64,000 nt of DNA, taken from positions 1,447,174 to 1,511,173 of the forward strand of contig NW_024104294.1 in the NCBI RefSeq assembly GCF_003945595.2, written 5' to 3'. The position numbers and the translations under genes were made by a program. The notes below the pieces were generated by a model that saw only the letters and a program-made list of their open reading frames with translations, did not search any database and had not been told where the DNA came from. This document shows positions 12,980 through 25,316 of this stretch, piece by piece (the first letter of the stretch is position 1; every line of letters starts with the position of its first letter). The stretch comes from Pipra filicauda (lineage: Eukaryota > Chordata > Aves > Passeriformes > Pipridae).

Positions 12980-13113
12980 TCACTTTGTAGGCAAGAACGT
13001 TACCAGGACATGCATCTCTGCAGACAGGGGTTCGAAAGGAGGATCAAAGCACATACCAGGTTCACAGGGTATGTCAAGCAGGTTGTGGGCAAGGACTTCA
13101 CACCAAATAATAT
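12980..13113 (-). other. Weak candidate terminal exon
   Basis: The minus-strand acceptor TTATTTCTATTTAAG ends at 13114. It is followed by 44 open codons including WCEVLAHNLLDIPCEPG and FDPPFEPLSAEMH, with a stop at 12980-12982. An alternative donor-like CTG|GTATGTG lies inside it near 13055. The peptide is not recognised. The reading phase (two leading bases) would fit a preceding exon ending one base into a codon, such as the candidates at 37570-37660 or 42997-43158. Confidence 0.15.
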
Positions 13114-16100
13114 CTTAAATAGAAATAAGATATGCATTGATTAAAGACCCTAATTCCACAATGATCTCAAGACAGTTCACTGAAATCTGTGCTTCTTGCA
13201 GAAGAATATGCTTCCTGTGAAAATGGCTGCTGTGCCGTAATCTTAATTCTCCAATATCTAACCATTTATACATCGCTCCTTCATGGCGATAAAGAACAAC
13301 CTTGCAAATGCTGTGAAGAGCACTCAACTACCACATCTACACAACAGGCTGACACAAAGGCTTGAAGACATGACGGATTTTATGCTCCCTCCCATGGTCT
13401 GCAGCAGCAGTGCTGAAGCCTGTGACAGTGTTGGAGCATCAGAACCATTAACAGAACCATCTGTCTGTAACACACAGGACTGGAGGCTCATGATGTATAG
13501 GCCGAGTTGGAGTTGTCACAAGGACAGAAATAAGAGGGAAAACAACAAAGGAGATTCACAGAGATATGGAAGTAGAAAGGAAGAGAAGAGGATGAAAACA
13601 CAGGACAGAAAGCACTGACAAAAACAGAGCACATTTTCTTACTGGGGGTAAAATAAGGAAGACAGCACCAAATTTAATCCATAAATACATGACATAACCT
13701 TGGCAGACATCTACTACAAATAGCAAAGACCTAAAATGAACTAAATTCTTGTCAGTGCAGATATTAAACTGAAAGAATTCAGGTATTTATTTGTCCCACA
13801 AAAGGTATGGACAAGTCATGACTTAAAAATATTCTTGATGAAAGAAACAATGATGGTCCTGCATAACAGTGTGTACTGATGACTGCAGCTGATGGTACAT
13901 ACACGTTGGAAGCTACAGTTCCACACTTCCCCCACCGTGGGAGTGCAGGTTCCCATTCCATCCTGCCCCTGTGCACCATCCCAGGCTCTGCAGGCCGGTT
14001 GAAAGGAAAATGTAACCCACTCCATGGGAATCAAGGCACTCTGCAAACAAATACTGGAGTTCAAGTGGCTGCACACCCTCATCTGAACAGAATACTTAAC
14101 ATCAAGTGACTTAAACTGCTGAATTCAATCAACTGATACTTCTATAATTTTTAATTATTGCTTTAAATTATTATGAAGTTTTGCAAAAAACTAATTAGAA
14201 AACTGATGGGCTGGCAAATCAAGGTCAACTGTTACAAAAAACTAACTTAAATTTCATCCTGTTGCTGCTGATGAGGTACCTCTATAAAGCTTTTAAGCTT
14301 CTACAGAGGGGGGAAAAAAAAAATCCGTATTCAATCATCCTTTGGTGGCTTTTCAGGGTTGCAGCTTCCTTGTGCGAGGAGTAGAATGACACCCAAGTTA
14401 ACTCTGCACGAGACAGTTCATGTCTGGAAGCAATACAGCTGCATTTATTTTGTCACTGTGCTGCCAGACTTACTTTATCAGGTCAGCACAAGCTGAGAGA
14501 TCTCTGAACTGCAGGCAACAGTGTCACTGATCTTTCTTCTCTCCATTACATCCTCAGTGGATGTTCTCCCAACCTAAAGTACAAGTGTTTTGAATAAGCT
14601 GTCCTATGTGGGTTATAAACTTACCCTTTTGCCACCTGGAATAATCAAAGATGACAATATTCAGAATTGAGGCCCTGATCCTAAAAGTGTTAAAAAGCAC
14701 GTATTTTGCTCACCTCCACACCTAAAAGTGTGTATGTTTCATATGAATACACAGTAACTGGAGTAAAGTTATCAGCATTAAAGTGGCAGTCAGTCTTGTG
14801 CTTTTAAAAATAATTACTTCAGTATTATCTGGAGAAAAAAATTGTATTTTCTAAACACTGAGGAAAATGTCATTGAACATATTTGTAAATTTGAAATGAA
14901 AACGCATTTTGAAGATACGTTTTGACATCTAAGATAAATTTTCATAACCACTGTATTGATTTAGGAAACTCCTAAACACCACAGGTTGCAAATCCTACTA
15001 GCCTTCTTGGTGTATCCTGCCTTTTGTGATCACGTTGAGTATTTCAGAAAACAATGTTGGCTCCAAACTAAGTGAGGGCTGTTGGATGGGAGCTTTGCAC
15101 GAGAATCTGCCTTGTGGTCATGGCAATAACATTCCTGAGGCTCCTGGCTTGCCTTTTATTAGAGACATGAAGATTTTATGAGCACAAACCTTCTCAGAAA
15201 AAAACCTCATGTAGGTCAAATCTGGAACTCAACTAAATGTTAGAGAAGTAATTAGAGAAATTGGTTGAAACTGTTCCACCTCAGCAGATGAAGGCTTTGG
15301 GCACAGAATTCAGCACACAGCACAGTACAGTGTGTGTACAGAGACACCAGCCACAGTATCTCAGCCTTCTGAGGGGACACTCGTCGGGTTGATGATAATT
15401 CCACATGCTTGGACCTGAGTAAACTCCTGGCAAGGGACTCTAGCGCCCTGCACATCTACACCAGGCCTTCATGATACTGCTCTGCTTCCCTTTGAGGAGT
15501 CCAAGGCCACAGCCAAAGTGCAAACCTATCAAGGTCCCGGTGCAGCTCAAGGAGAATCACTTGTTCTGCCAGTTCAGTAAGAGGTTCACAACACACGGGC
15601 ATAAACATCTGTGCAAGATGATGGAGGAGGCACCACAGTGACAAGAACCAACAGACAGGGGACTATGAGGCAAACAATGCTCCCTTTGAGGGTGCTACGG
15701 GCTCAACCAGAAAGGAACCACAGCCTGAAATTCAGTGTGCACTGCTTTCAGGCCTCCTCTCATCTGAAGTTCTTTTACATACTATTAAAAGTATGTAATG
15801 CTTCTACAGAAGTCTTTCTGAAAGGTTGAATTTTACCAAAAAAATCCTGGATACTAGACACATTCTCCTGTTTGTTGATTTGTACTCGATTAAACAGTTT
15901 AAGACAACACCTTGTAAATGGACTTTGTTGTTTGCAAAGTATCACTAGTGAAGAATAATACTTTCAGTGCTTTTGTTAAACATCTGCTGTGCTGGAACAC
16001 AACGTAATGTTGGAAAACAATACTGTGATGAGAAGATTTGGAAGAGGAAGTAATGTTTGTTTTTCTGGGAATCCCTTGAATGTTTGAACTTCAGTCATAA

Positions 16101-18245
16101 TATGGTCTAATTCTCACAGAAAAATATTATGAAGAACAGATACTTAGGAAAGCATGTTTATTAGTTCATGCCCATTTATCAAACCCATATGTATACAACC
16201 ATTCCCTGTTGAGCTACTGTAAGTACTTAAGTCTCCCTTAAACAAGCTGCATGTACAACTTGCAGTGCATAATTTAAAGGAAAAAGAAACCAAGTCTGAA
16301 GAGTAACAAATTGTTTCTCGTAATTTTTGCTTTAGCTTGGGTCAAATTCTTTAAACTTGTCCTTAGTTTTGAGAATGCAGATGATCTCCTGGAAACCAGT
16401 GGAAATACTCTTTAGATTAAGCACATGATGAATTATTTGGTCTTTCAGGACCTGGAAATCTTCTGTCATTGCTTTTAGCCCGTGCCATATCCACACAGAT
16501 GTTAACATTTGGAGAATACATTTTTTTTATACAAAACTTCTGTAAAAGTAAAAATTTACGCCACATTGGATTGTTCAGATATTTTACCTGAGTGCATTAT
16601 CCTATGTAAACCACAATTATTCAAAGAATATACTAGAGGTTAAATCCAAGCCTTTCTGCAGACATGTTTCCTCTAAAGCTATCTTTCTATTACAAAAGTT
16701 GGAATTCATTTCAATACTATCTACTTTAATCTTAATTCACACTTGCCACCAAGCCCTGCAGTATTTAGCAAAGGTGATTTTGACTAAGACATCTTGATTT
16801 CTTTTTCCTACAGTTTTTTCTTGAAAGTACCCACCGCAACTTCCTGCCTGAAGCAATTCTTTAGTCTCATTGACCATGTCTAAATGCTCTCCTAGTTCCT
16901 CAATGACTTCCCATGAAATGATTCCTTTAAAGTTTTAAGTCGGTTATTTTAAGGGGGTGTGGAGGTCGGGTCCTCCTGCTACCACTACACACGAGAGAAG
17001 ACTGTGTGACAATGACCAGCAAGGATGAGGAACAAAGGACAAACTGCTGACTGCAGACAGTCTCCAGTTTAAGATTCCTGTAAATCAGTTCCTCTCTCTA
17101 CACTGATGCAGATGTACACCTGTCCCCTTTTTTATTTTTATTTTTTTCTCCTTTTCTGACCTTGGTTTCATACCTGTATTTACACCCCATTTCCATAAGG
17201 GAAATGCATCCTGGGCTAATAAATCCATTTACAATATGGTATGATTTCTAGTTGGGAATTCTTGCAACATTTCCGGCAACAATGCAATCCTTTGAGAGGC
17301 ACATGGCAAAGGAAGAGTTATCATTACAGCCCCAAAAGCCTAGGTTCTTTCCCAGTACCAGTATTCATTTTAGGATTTAAGCTTACCTCGGAAAATATAA
17401 CTGTGGCTTATTTCATTTATGACACACCTGCTGTGTGCAGGCCTGTGATACCTGTTTCAGGATTCCTTCATGGGCTGTTTCTGAACAGATTATTAGGGAG
17501 CAGTCCATAAAGAAGGAAAAAATACCAAGAACATGTGGTTCAAACCACACAGGTATTAACTCGTATTAATGCAATAATTTCTTGCATTGATTAAGGAGAA
17601 CATGTCCTCCCCCCTTCCCCATAAAGTGCTAACCCCTGTCTTGTTGCCATCAGCCATATCCCACTTTTGCAGCTCTGGCTTTGGTTATAATTCAGAATTT
17701 GGAGGAGGAGCACCAATGCAGGCCCTGCTAGCATCCCAGGTGATTACACCTGGACTGTGTCCCCTCTCCTATGGGCCTGACCTTGCTCACCTGCACAAAC
17801 ATCATCAATTCTGTTGCCTTCTGTTGCAGCTACAGATGCAGGGAATGGCACTTTGCCATTTCACAAAGCCTGCTAAGTCATCCTAAAATGGTAAAACCCT
17901 TCAAGTGCTGTTTATCTGGTCTGTATTTGTACAGGAGAAACAAAAGATCTCAGCCTCACACTTTAAAAGGTACCAGGTGAGACATCTCACCCTGCTAAGT
18001 ACAGTAAATTCCTGCCTGCTCAGCTGACATGCATAAAAAAAATTTCAACATCAATATTTTACCACTAATAAATCAAGGACTGTATCATCTCCACATGGGT
18101 ACAGAATGAGTTTGGTTTTCTGTGGTTTAGGTCTGCACTTGTATCACCTCAACAATATTAAACACAGGTATGTGTTCATTTAAAAATGCATTTCAGTCTC
18201 ATTTTCAATAAATACTGAGACCAAATCACTCACCCTCAACCTTAC

Positions 18246-18283
18246 CTTAAACTAAACTAGCCCAAGGTTTTTCGCAGCTTGTT
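18246..18283 (-). other. Weak candidate non-coding micro-exon
   Basis: A strong acceptor (TCTGTTTTGTTTTGCAG) and a consensus donor (AAG|GTAAGG) on the minus strand flank 38 bp. The reading frames checked across it meet stop codons, so if spliced it would belong to a non-coding RNA or UTR. No other evidence of transcription. Confidence 0.1.
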
Positions 18284-21170
18284 CTGCAAAACAAAACAGA
18301 TCAGTAGCTCTTAAATTTACCACACAGAGTATTAATATCACAAAGCTAGAATAAATGTGAATTTGTGTAAGTACCATGCAGTGTGGTGCTGTATCAATGC
18401 TTCCTCTAAGAACTGGTATCGAGACACCTGTGCGTCCAATAAGGAAGTAATTTATCTTGCAAAAGAAGAGGAGTAAAACTATCAGCCAACTGCAGACTAT
18501 TTCAAAGAAGTTGGTGTGACTCAGATTATAAAAGGACTGGCAGCTGGCCATTGCATCCATATTTCAATGTAATTTCTTTAACCCTCGTGCTATTTCAGTC
18601 TTTGCATTACCTATGCAAATACAGACCTGATTCTGAAAAAAAATTTGTTCCCATTCTTTACAAGGAGCTCAGCAGAGATCAAAAGATCTACACACCATGC
18701 ATACATAATCACACCCAGCAAGAGTGGGCAACAGCAGGGTCTAAGTTACTGTTACAGGAGAAAACACAGCACTTCACCATCTCTACTTCCTGCATATGAA
18801 AGATTAAATAAATCCTCTAAAAACAGATTAGAACTCTTCATTAATTACACACCTGCAGCAATCACAAAACCACCCCTGGAATGACTTCATTAAAGCACAC
18901 ATAGATACTCACTATACCTGCTCCATGCTATTGCTTCCAGGATGGCACCAGGGCGGTGCTCCTGTTTCCTAAAAAGGCAATGCTAAGTAGCCACCTTGTG
19001 TTCTCTTTTCAAACACTAAATCAATGTGTCAATTCCACTGAAAATTCTCAGAGACATGCATTCTATCCAATAAATTAAAGCTACTTTACCGAAACTGGAA
19101 ATATTTTGTAATAAACATTTAAGAGTTTGCTTTTACACCTTTGTTTCTCTTAGCATCTCAAAGAAACTGGATTACTTGGACACATTTATCAAAACCTGTG
19201 CATATTTCATATATTGCTCACCTGTGGAACAAACCTCTACTTACCACAAAAGCTACCTTTCTGCCAAATATATTCTGTTCAAACAAAAAAGTTTGCTCTT
19301 TGGTCACAAGTATCAACAACATTAAACAAACATTTTAATAGTAAATGTTACGAATGGGAACATATTATATCAGATATTCCACTTTCAAGCTTTCTGAAGA
19401 GAAATGACAAGGTCAGACTTCCCTAGTGATGTTAAAGATTCTGATGGCTATCAAAAGGCCAAAATGCCACAAACGCTCAAATATTTAGTTCATGCCACTG
19501 AATTCACCGAGCTTAGCAATGCTCAACTTGCTCCCTATTGTTTGAACACTAGAGCATAGTTAATATTTCACTTATTTCAGAGTACCACATTTAAGAACTA
19601 AATGCAATTTGATTACCCATCCTCTTGGCTCCTAATAACTAGAAAGAGACTCATTCCCCATGTTTCTATGTCAAGGGATTTCCTCATTTTCACAATGAAA
19701 GAGATGATCTGTTTTCACTGTACACTTTTTCGGTCTTCAGGGAATGGTATTACATATCCTCCTATGACTGGACTGTAGCTGATGTCAGAGCAAGACTAAA
19801 CTAAGAACAAAGAATGCTTTTCACAATTCCACAAATACAAAATAGGGGTTTGGAAAGCCTACCAGGGGGACAAATAACCAATAAAGCCTACAGTGCTGGA
19901 GGAAAAAGCTCTTCTATTTCCAGGACTTACACCACTTCATGAAGGTTTTGCCTTTAATTCAACTACAGGAGTGTTATTACAACTTCTGCAGAAAGAACTC
20001 CAAGTTCCAGCCATCCAGGGTCAGAACGCACAAAGGAACAGACTTCTGGTCACTAAGACACATCCCTAGCATCCAAAGCAGTCAAATAATCTCTTCCGTA
20101 AAGGAAAAGAAGATTGTTTTCCTTTCATTAACTGCACACATAGAACACTGAGTATTTAAAAAGTCACCACTTTTTACAAAAAGCTGAAAGCAAACACTGC
20201 TTATTCATAATACTTATAACTCCCTTACACTATTATGAAAATAAAGCAGGACTCTGTGTCTGACACTCTGTACACTCAGAACTGCTCTCGTACCAAAACT
20301 CCCTTCCTTGTCTGGCATTGTAGAATACTGCCAATTCTCTGAGCCAGGACGCGTCTTGTGAAGGACAAATTACTTGAAAGTCGACCCTAGTGACAAGTGA
20401 AAATGTGAACTTTCATCTTTTCCTTCAGTGTAGTTGCAGCCCTGGCATCTGCAGGAACGCTCTCTCAAAATCCAGCTCTGTGGAGCAATAAAGAGTTCCA
20501 ACTGCATAATTACTAAGTCAATCTCCTCTCTTAGGCTTTACCCCCTGGGTTTGAAATTTCTGATTAATATGAAAGCACACTTCCCAAGGCAGGAAGAGCA
20601 GGCTCTGTATGAGTGAACCAGGCAGAAAATACATGAACTTCATTAGTAATGGGGTCAGCCTCCGTATTCACCTACAGCCCGTTTTATATTTTCCTTTAGA
20701 TGTATATTTATTTATATAAAAAAACTATTTATCCTTTAAGGCTACCAGAATTACCACACAGGACAGATCTTCCCTATCAAATCTCTGCACCTGATCAGCA
20801 CTATATGGGATTTGGTCACAAGACGTGATTTTTAACAACAGCTTCCCAAATATGCAATATGTAACAGCCAGCCACCTCTAGTATCAGATGCTTTTGCTCA
20901 CTATACAATTCCTGCTTTCATATGAAGAGACAGTTATTTTCATCAGTGTCTTCATGAATTTCCTCAAATATATTTGCTATATATAATTATGTAAGGCCAA
21001 AAGTCCAGCTTGCTCTTCCAAAATGTTCAAAGCTTATCAAAAAAAGGCTGCTGAGGGAGTTCTCCCTTTGTCCTGCAGGAAGCCAGCTACATTTTCCTGC
21101 TGTGAAGGGTAATGCATTGCTTTAGCTTCTACATGTGCACCTAAAGCTTTTAGCTTTTTCTTTAACATCC

Positions 21171-21632
21171 TAGAATCACAGAACTGTTGAGGTTGGAAAT
21201 GACCTCCAAGACCACTGACCTCCAACTGTTTCCCAGCGCTGCCAAGTCCACCACTAAGCCATGGCCCCCCAAGTGCCTTATCTACTCATCTTTTCAATCC
21301 CTCCAGGGATGGTGACTGCAGCACTTCCCTGGGTAGCCTGTTCCAAAGCCTGACCATCCTTTCAGTGGAGAAATTTTCCCTCACGTCCCATCTAAACCTC
21401 CCCAGGCATAATTTAAGGCTGTTTGCTCTTGTCCTATCACTTGTTACTTGGGAGAACAGAGCAACCTCCACCTGGCTACATCCTCCTTTCAGGTGGTTGA
21501 ACAGTGTGATAAGATCCCCTGTCCCTCACTCTCCTTTTCTCCAGGCTGAGGCCCCCCAGCTCCCTGAGCTGCTCCTCATCAGACTTGTGCTCCAGACCCT
21601 TCACCAGCTCTGCTGCCCTTCTCTGGACACTC
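21171..21632 (-). mobile_element. CR1 LINE, 5'-truncated copy
   Basis: About 460 bp. The plus strand opens with TAGAATCACAGAACTG and GAGGTTGGAAATGACCTCC (CR1 3' end, reverse complement) and runs through CTCCAGGGATGGTGACT, CTTCCCTGGGTAGCCTGTTCC, and GCTGCCCTTCTCTGGACAC, where it stops abruptly. The minus strand encodes an ORF2 C-terminal stretch ([29 protein letters not shown]), as expected for CR1. Inserted in the opposite orientation to the copies at 55.8 and 57.3 kb. CR1 normally leaves no target-site duplication and none is seen. Confidence 0.95.
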
Positions 21633-22293
21633 TGTTCTTAAGTTTATTGTTCTTATCATTCAACTTACTATCACAAGAAACTAACAGCACAGTATTGAAG
21701 TCTTAATTTCAGCAAAAATCATCTGAATGGCTCATTACTTTTCAGTTTTGCTGCTTTGAGTGATTCACTGCATAAAGTAAGTGATGGGTAAAGTGAAGAA
21801 CAGTTCAGTTTCTATAGGCTATTAAAACAGAAATACAGAAGGCTGGGAACAGGGAAAATGGTCACAGTGCAGGGGAGTGCTGGTCCATTTACCAGTACTG
21901 TACATGTCTGAGTTTTAGAGAAACAAGAATTCTGTTGAAAAATGAACTCTCTTTAAGAGAAGTACTGTCCGTTATAAATCATGCTCTGCAAGATACACAG
22001 AATACACATAATCCTTGAATCATCACACACATTTGGCCTTACTGGCAGCTTGTGGCATTTACTGCCACAACATAACTGTTATTATACACAAGAATTTTAA
22101 AAAATCCCCATTTTCCAATATGAATTACCCCTTTTTAGAGTCATGAGATCAGCAGGAGCACTTGATTTCCTTTTTCCGTGTAGGAAGCACTAAGCCCTCC
22201 TAAAAGGAAAGGAAAAAAAAGCAAGATCTACAAAAACAGTACTGCAGTCCAGACTGTATGATAATACTAGTAGGCAAATCAAAGTCAAGTAAA

Positions 22294-22326
22294 GATTTTC
22301 TAGTGACAAAGATTCACTAGAAAATC
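22294..22326. repeat. Perfect 13-bp inverted repeat with 7-nt loop
   Basis: GATTTTCTAGTGA (22294-22306) and its exact reverse complement TCACTAGAAAATC (22314-22326) flank the loop CAAAGAT. The next base pair outward does not match. The stem is too short for a typical pre-miRNA. It could form a cruciform or a small RNA hairpin, or be the remains of a tiny palindromic insertion. Confidence 0.85.
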
Positions 22327-24101
22327 CTGGTTCAAGGAACCAGGGCTGACTGTTCAGGACATCTTGGGATTGTGTGTTACCTCTGGGCTGCACTGCAATG
22401 CCAGCCACAAACATCAGCTCCTGACAATATTCTCTCTCCTCTATATGCACAGAACTGATCTTTTAAGGATGAACTTGAATTATCTCACTTGAAATCAAGG
22501 TGGAGTATTCATCAGACTATGACAGTACTAATTAAGCTGCTTCTATCAAATGTGAAGAGCCTAAATCCTTTAGACTCTTATCAAAAACCCCTACTTCAGA
22601 AGTCAGCACCTTCCCTCCAAAATCTCCTTGACAGGAAGCTCCAACTCTCAAATAAGAAGTTTCTGAACGAGGAGAATGGGATTACTGCCGACTTCCTCTT
22701 CAGGGACATCATTTTAACACACATATTGAATCTTTCCAGTTTTTCTTTTTTTTTGCTTCACAATCCTCTACATTTGCAGTAGAAAAATCCTTCCCATCTT
22801 CTACATACTAAAATGCCCTCAAATTCCCAGAGTCCAAGCCCCTCTTTGCTGAGCAACTTTTTCCTCTTTTAAAAGATCTCACCTACCACTAATTCTTCAC
22901 CATCAGAAACATAATTTCATCTATTTTATCTAAAGCTTCACTAGGGAGATTTGGGATTTTCTCTTCCCTCTCCCGCTGCAGACTCAAAGTGTCAAGCAAT
23001 CCTTCCTCTCTCCCAAAAGTCACTGTCCCACAATGTTGCTGTGAACAGCCACTCGCAAATGCAATAAATGTGGGGTGCTCTACGTGATTCCAACTGCACT
23101 CGGGGCACTCCCCAGCCTCTGCACACATAACTGACAACAGGCAGCCAAAAACTTCTCTGCTGCTCTAAAGTTCAACTTTTCCCTACCATGGAATTTGACC
23201 TGGAAGACCTACGCTAAAGATGCACACTACTGACATGGCACGTGGAAAATCTGGGAGAGGTAAAGCTCTAAAAACATTCCACTGAGCATTTCTGAGTGTA
23301 TTTCTTTCTGAGCATTCCTTCAGCGACCTTGTCACCTTTATTTCAAGACACCCTATAGAAAAGAAGTGTGAAATCTGACACTACCCACTGCCAACCAGTC
23401 ACTTCATCCAGGCTAGAGAAGAAAAAGTTTTAACTGAAAACTGGGGCTTGAGTAGACAACAACAGGAACAGACATGTTGCTAAATCTTGTTCTTGAGGTC
23501 TTACCTGTGTGCTCTTCACTTTGCCTTCCAGAGCACTGTGTGTTTGGAGAATCAAAGCCCACAACTACTATACAAGGTCTCTGCTGACAGATTTAAATCA
23601 AGGCTATAACACACACTTGTCATATCTGTATTTAGAGCCCTGGAAATTAACAGTACTATAATAGTTATCTTATTGCTTGACTTACTTTCTCTTTTTCACC
23701 AGCACCTAAACAGTTAAAACAGTTTTATTTAAAAATATACTTCAAAATTTATGACAACAAAAGAAAACATGGCTTTCTTTTATGAGAAGATGTACTGAAT
23801 GAACAGAATATGTCAGAATGTACTAAAAATCCAAAGAAATCATCAATAGGCAACATGAGTTATCACACTGCCAAAAGCACTAAAACCAACCTAGTGCTGC
23901 AGAGTCAGAGATTTACTGGTCTGGAAAGAGTAAGGAGCCTCTCGAGCCAAGAGATGTTAGTGCATTAAAAATTGCATTGGATCAAAACACTAGATATAAT
24001 TTCACTAGGGGGAATCAACGAGGAGCATTGAATTGACATGGGGTTTCTTTCCCCAGAATACATGAAGTCAGCATCTGGCCTTTTTTATTAGAAGTAGCTT
24101 C

Positions 24102-24118
24102 TTTTTTTTTTTTTTTTT
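24102..24118. repeat. Poly-T run (17)
   Basis: Uninterrupted T17 followed by CCTTTTTCTTT. No retroelement body is recognised on either side, so it is treated as a simple homopolymer. Confidence 0.9.
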
Positions 24119-25294
24119 CCTTTTTCTTTAAAATTTCTGTATAATAGCTCATTGTTATGCTGAATAGCCAAGATCATTTTATTCTGCAGGCAAACACATT
24201 CAATATGGATTTAATAAATAACATGGGTGGGAAAATATGTAATAAGTATTATTTTTCATCAGGAAATTCTGCTGCCTAAAAATGAGAAACTATCCAAGGT
24301 CAGTTTGAGATGTTGACATGTGCATTTAAACTCTCACATGTGCATCAATATAGATGTTTTGGGCTGGGTTTTCTTAGTAACAAGGCACTGAGCACATGTC
24401 TTTTGATACCCCAACGGCAGCATTTCCATTCAAACATGCAATGAACCTCCAAGTGCTGTTAGTGCTGACCTAGGTGGGATTTTGAGTTTTATTAAGCTGA
24501 CTTTATTAATTCTGACATTATCAATAGGAGTCCTCGGACTGGAGATGTAACTGCAAAGCACGCTGGTTCTGTTCTGGGGTAAAACAGATCCATTTATTCA
24601 GAGATGTTCAGGAACATTTCCTGAGTTAAGATTCAGTCTGGCTCTGATTTGAATCAAGTTGATGACTTGCAAATAGAAACACTTTAATCCCACACAGAGC
24701 CAACAGGGAACTCCCAGAGGCCCTCGGATATACTGAATGGGTTCTTTTGGAAAGGAATGCCACACTTCAGGAATGCTGATTGAAAACTATTTCATTTTCC
24801 ATGAAAAAACAGGACGAGTGCTTTTTCTTTTTCTTTAATCCTCCCTGGCACCAGCCAAAGACACAGACACAGAGTTTTGATGAATTCTGGTCCTCAACTT
24901 ATAAGCAGTGGTGTCCACATCACACAATGTGCCTCATCACAGTGTATTTTTCCAGCACAAGGTCATTGCTTGGGCTTTAAGAGCCCAGATGTTGCATGTG
25001 GAGATCTTGTGTAAACAAAAAGAAATCCCAAGGCACACTCTTTTTCCTCAACAGACTACACGGGTTCAGATTTGTTGGTGTACGTGAGAATTATTATTTA
25101 TATTTTCAAAACAGATTTTAAGCAGAACAAGTGATTCTCCCACTTTTTTTTTTTTGTTAATTTTTCCAGGAATGGTTTGGTGGTGACCCTGTCGTACATT
25201 TGAATTTGATCTATAATTTTGTGTTGACTGCACACTGTCCTAACTCAGAATATTTCTGATATAAATTCCGAGACTTGTTCTGTGTTACAAGGTT

Positions 25295-25316
25295 AAAAAA
25301 AAAAAAAAAAAAAAAA
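25295..25316. repeat. Poly-A run (22)
   Basis: Uninterrupted A22 with no recognisable SINE or processed-gene sequence upstream on either strand. Confidence 0.9.

Larger units (their letters stand above)
8766..21170. other. Long unique-looking non-coding stretch
   Basis: About 12 kb without a recognised gene or repeat. It contains a segment rich in TAATCC/TAATT motifs at 9310-9450, two weak candidate exons (10023-10168 and 12980-13113), a third small segment with good splice signals but no open frame (18246-18283), and a pyrimidine tract near 17120-17160. Open frames elsewhere are short and overlap on both strands. Confidence 0.5.

Noticed and set aside
18252..18560. 102-codon minus-strand frame with a hydrophobic stretch (IVCSWLIVLLLFFC)
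   Set aside because: The hydrophobic run follows from T-rich sequence. No family recognised and no consistent splice structure.
23515..23583. Minus-strand exon-like segment with donor CAG|GTAAGA and frame including CIVVVGFDSPNTQ
   Set aside because: The acceptor side has almost no pyrimidine tract, and the frame is only about 25 codons.
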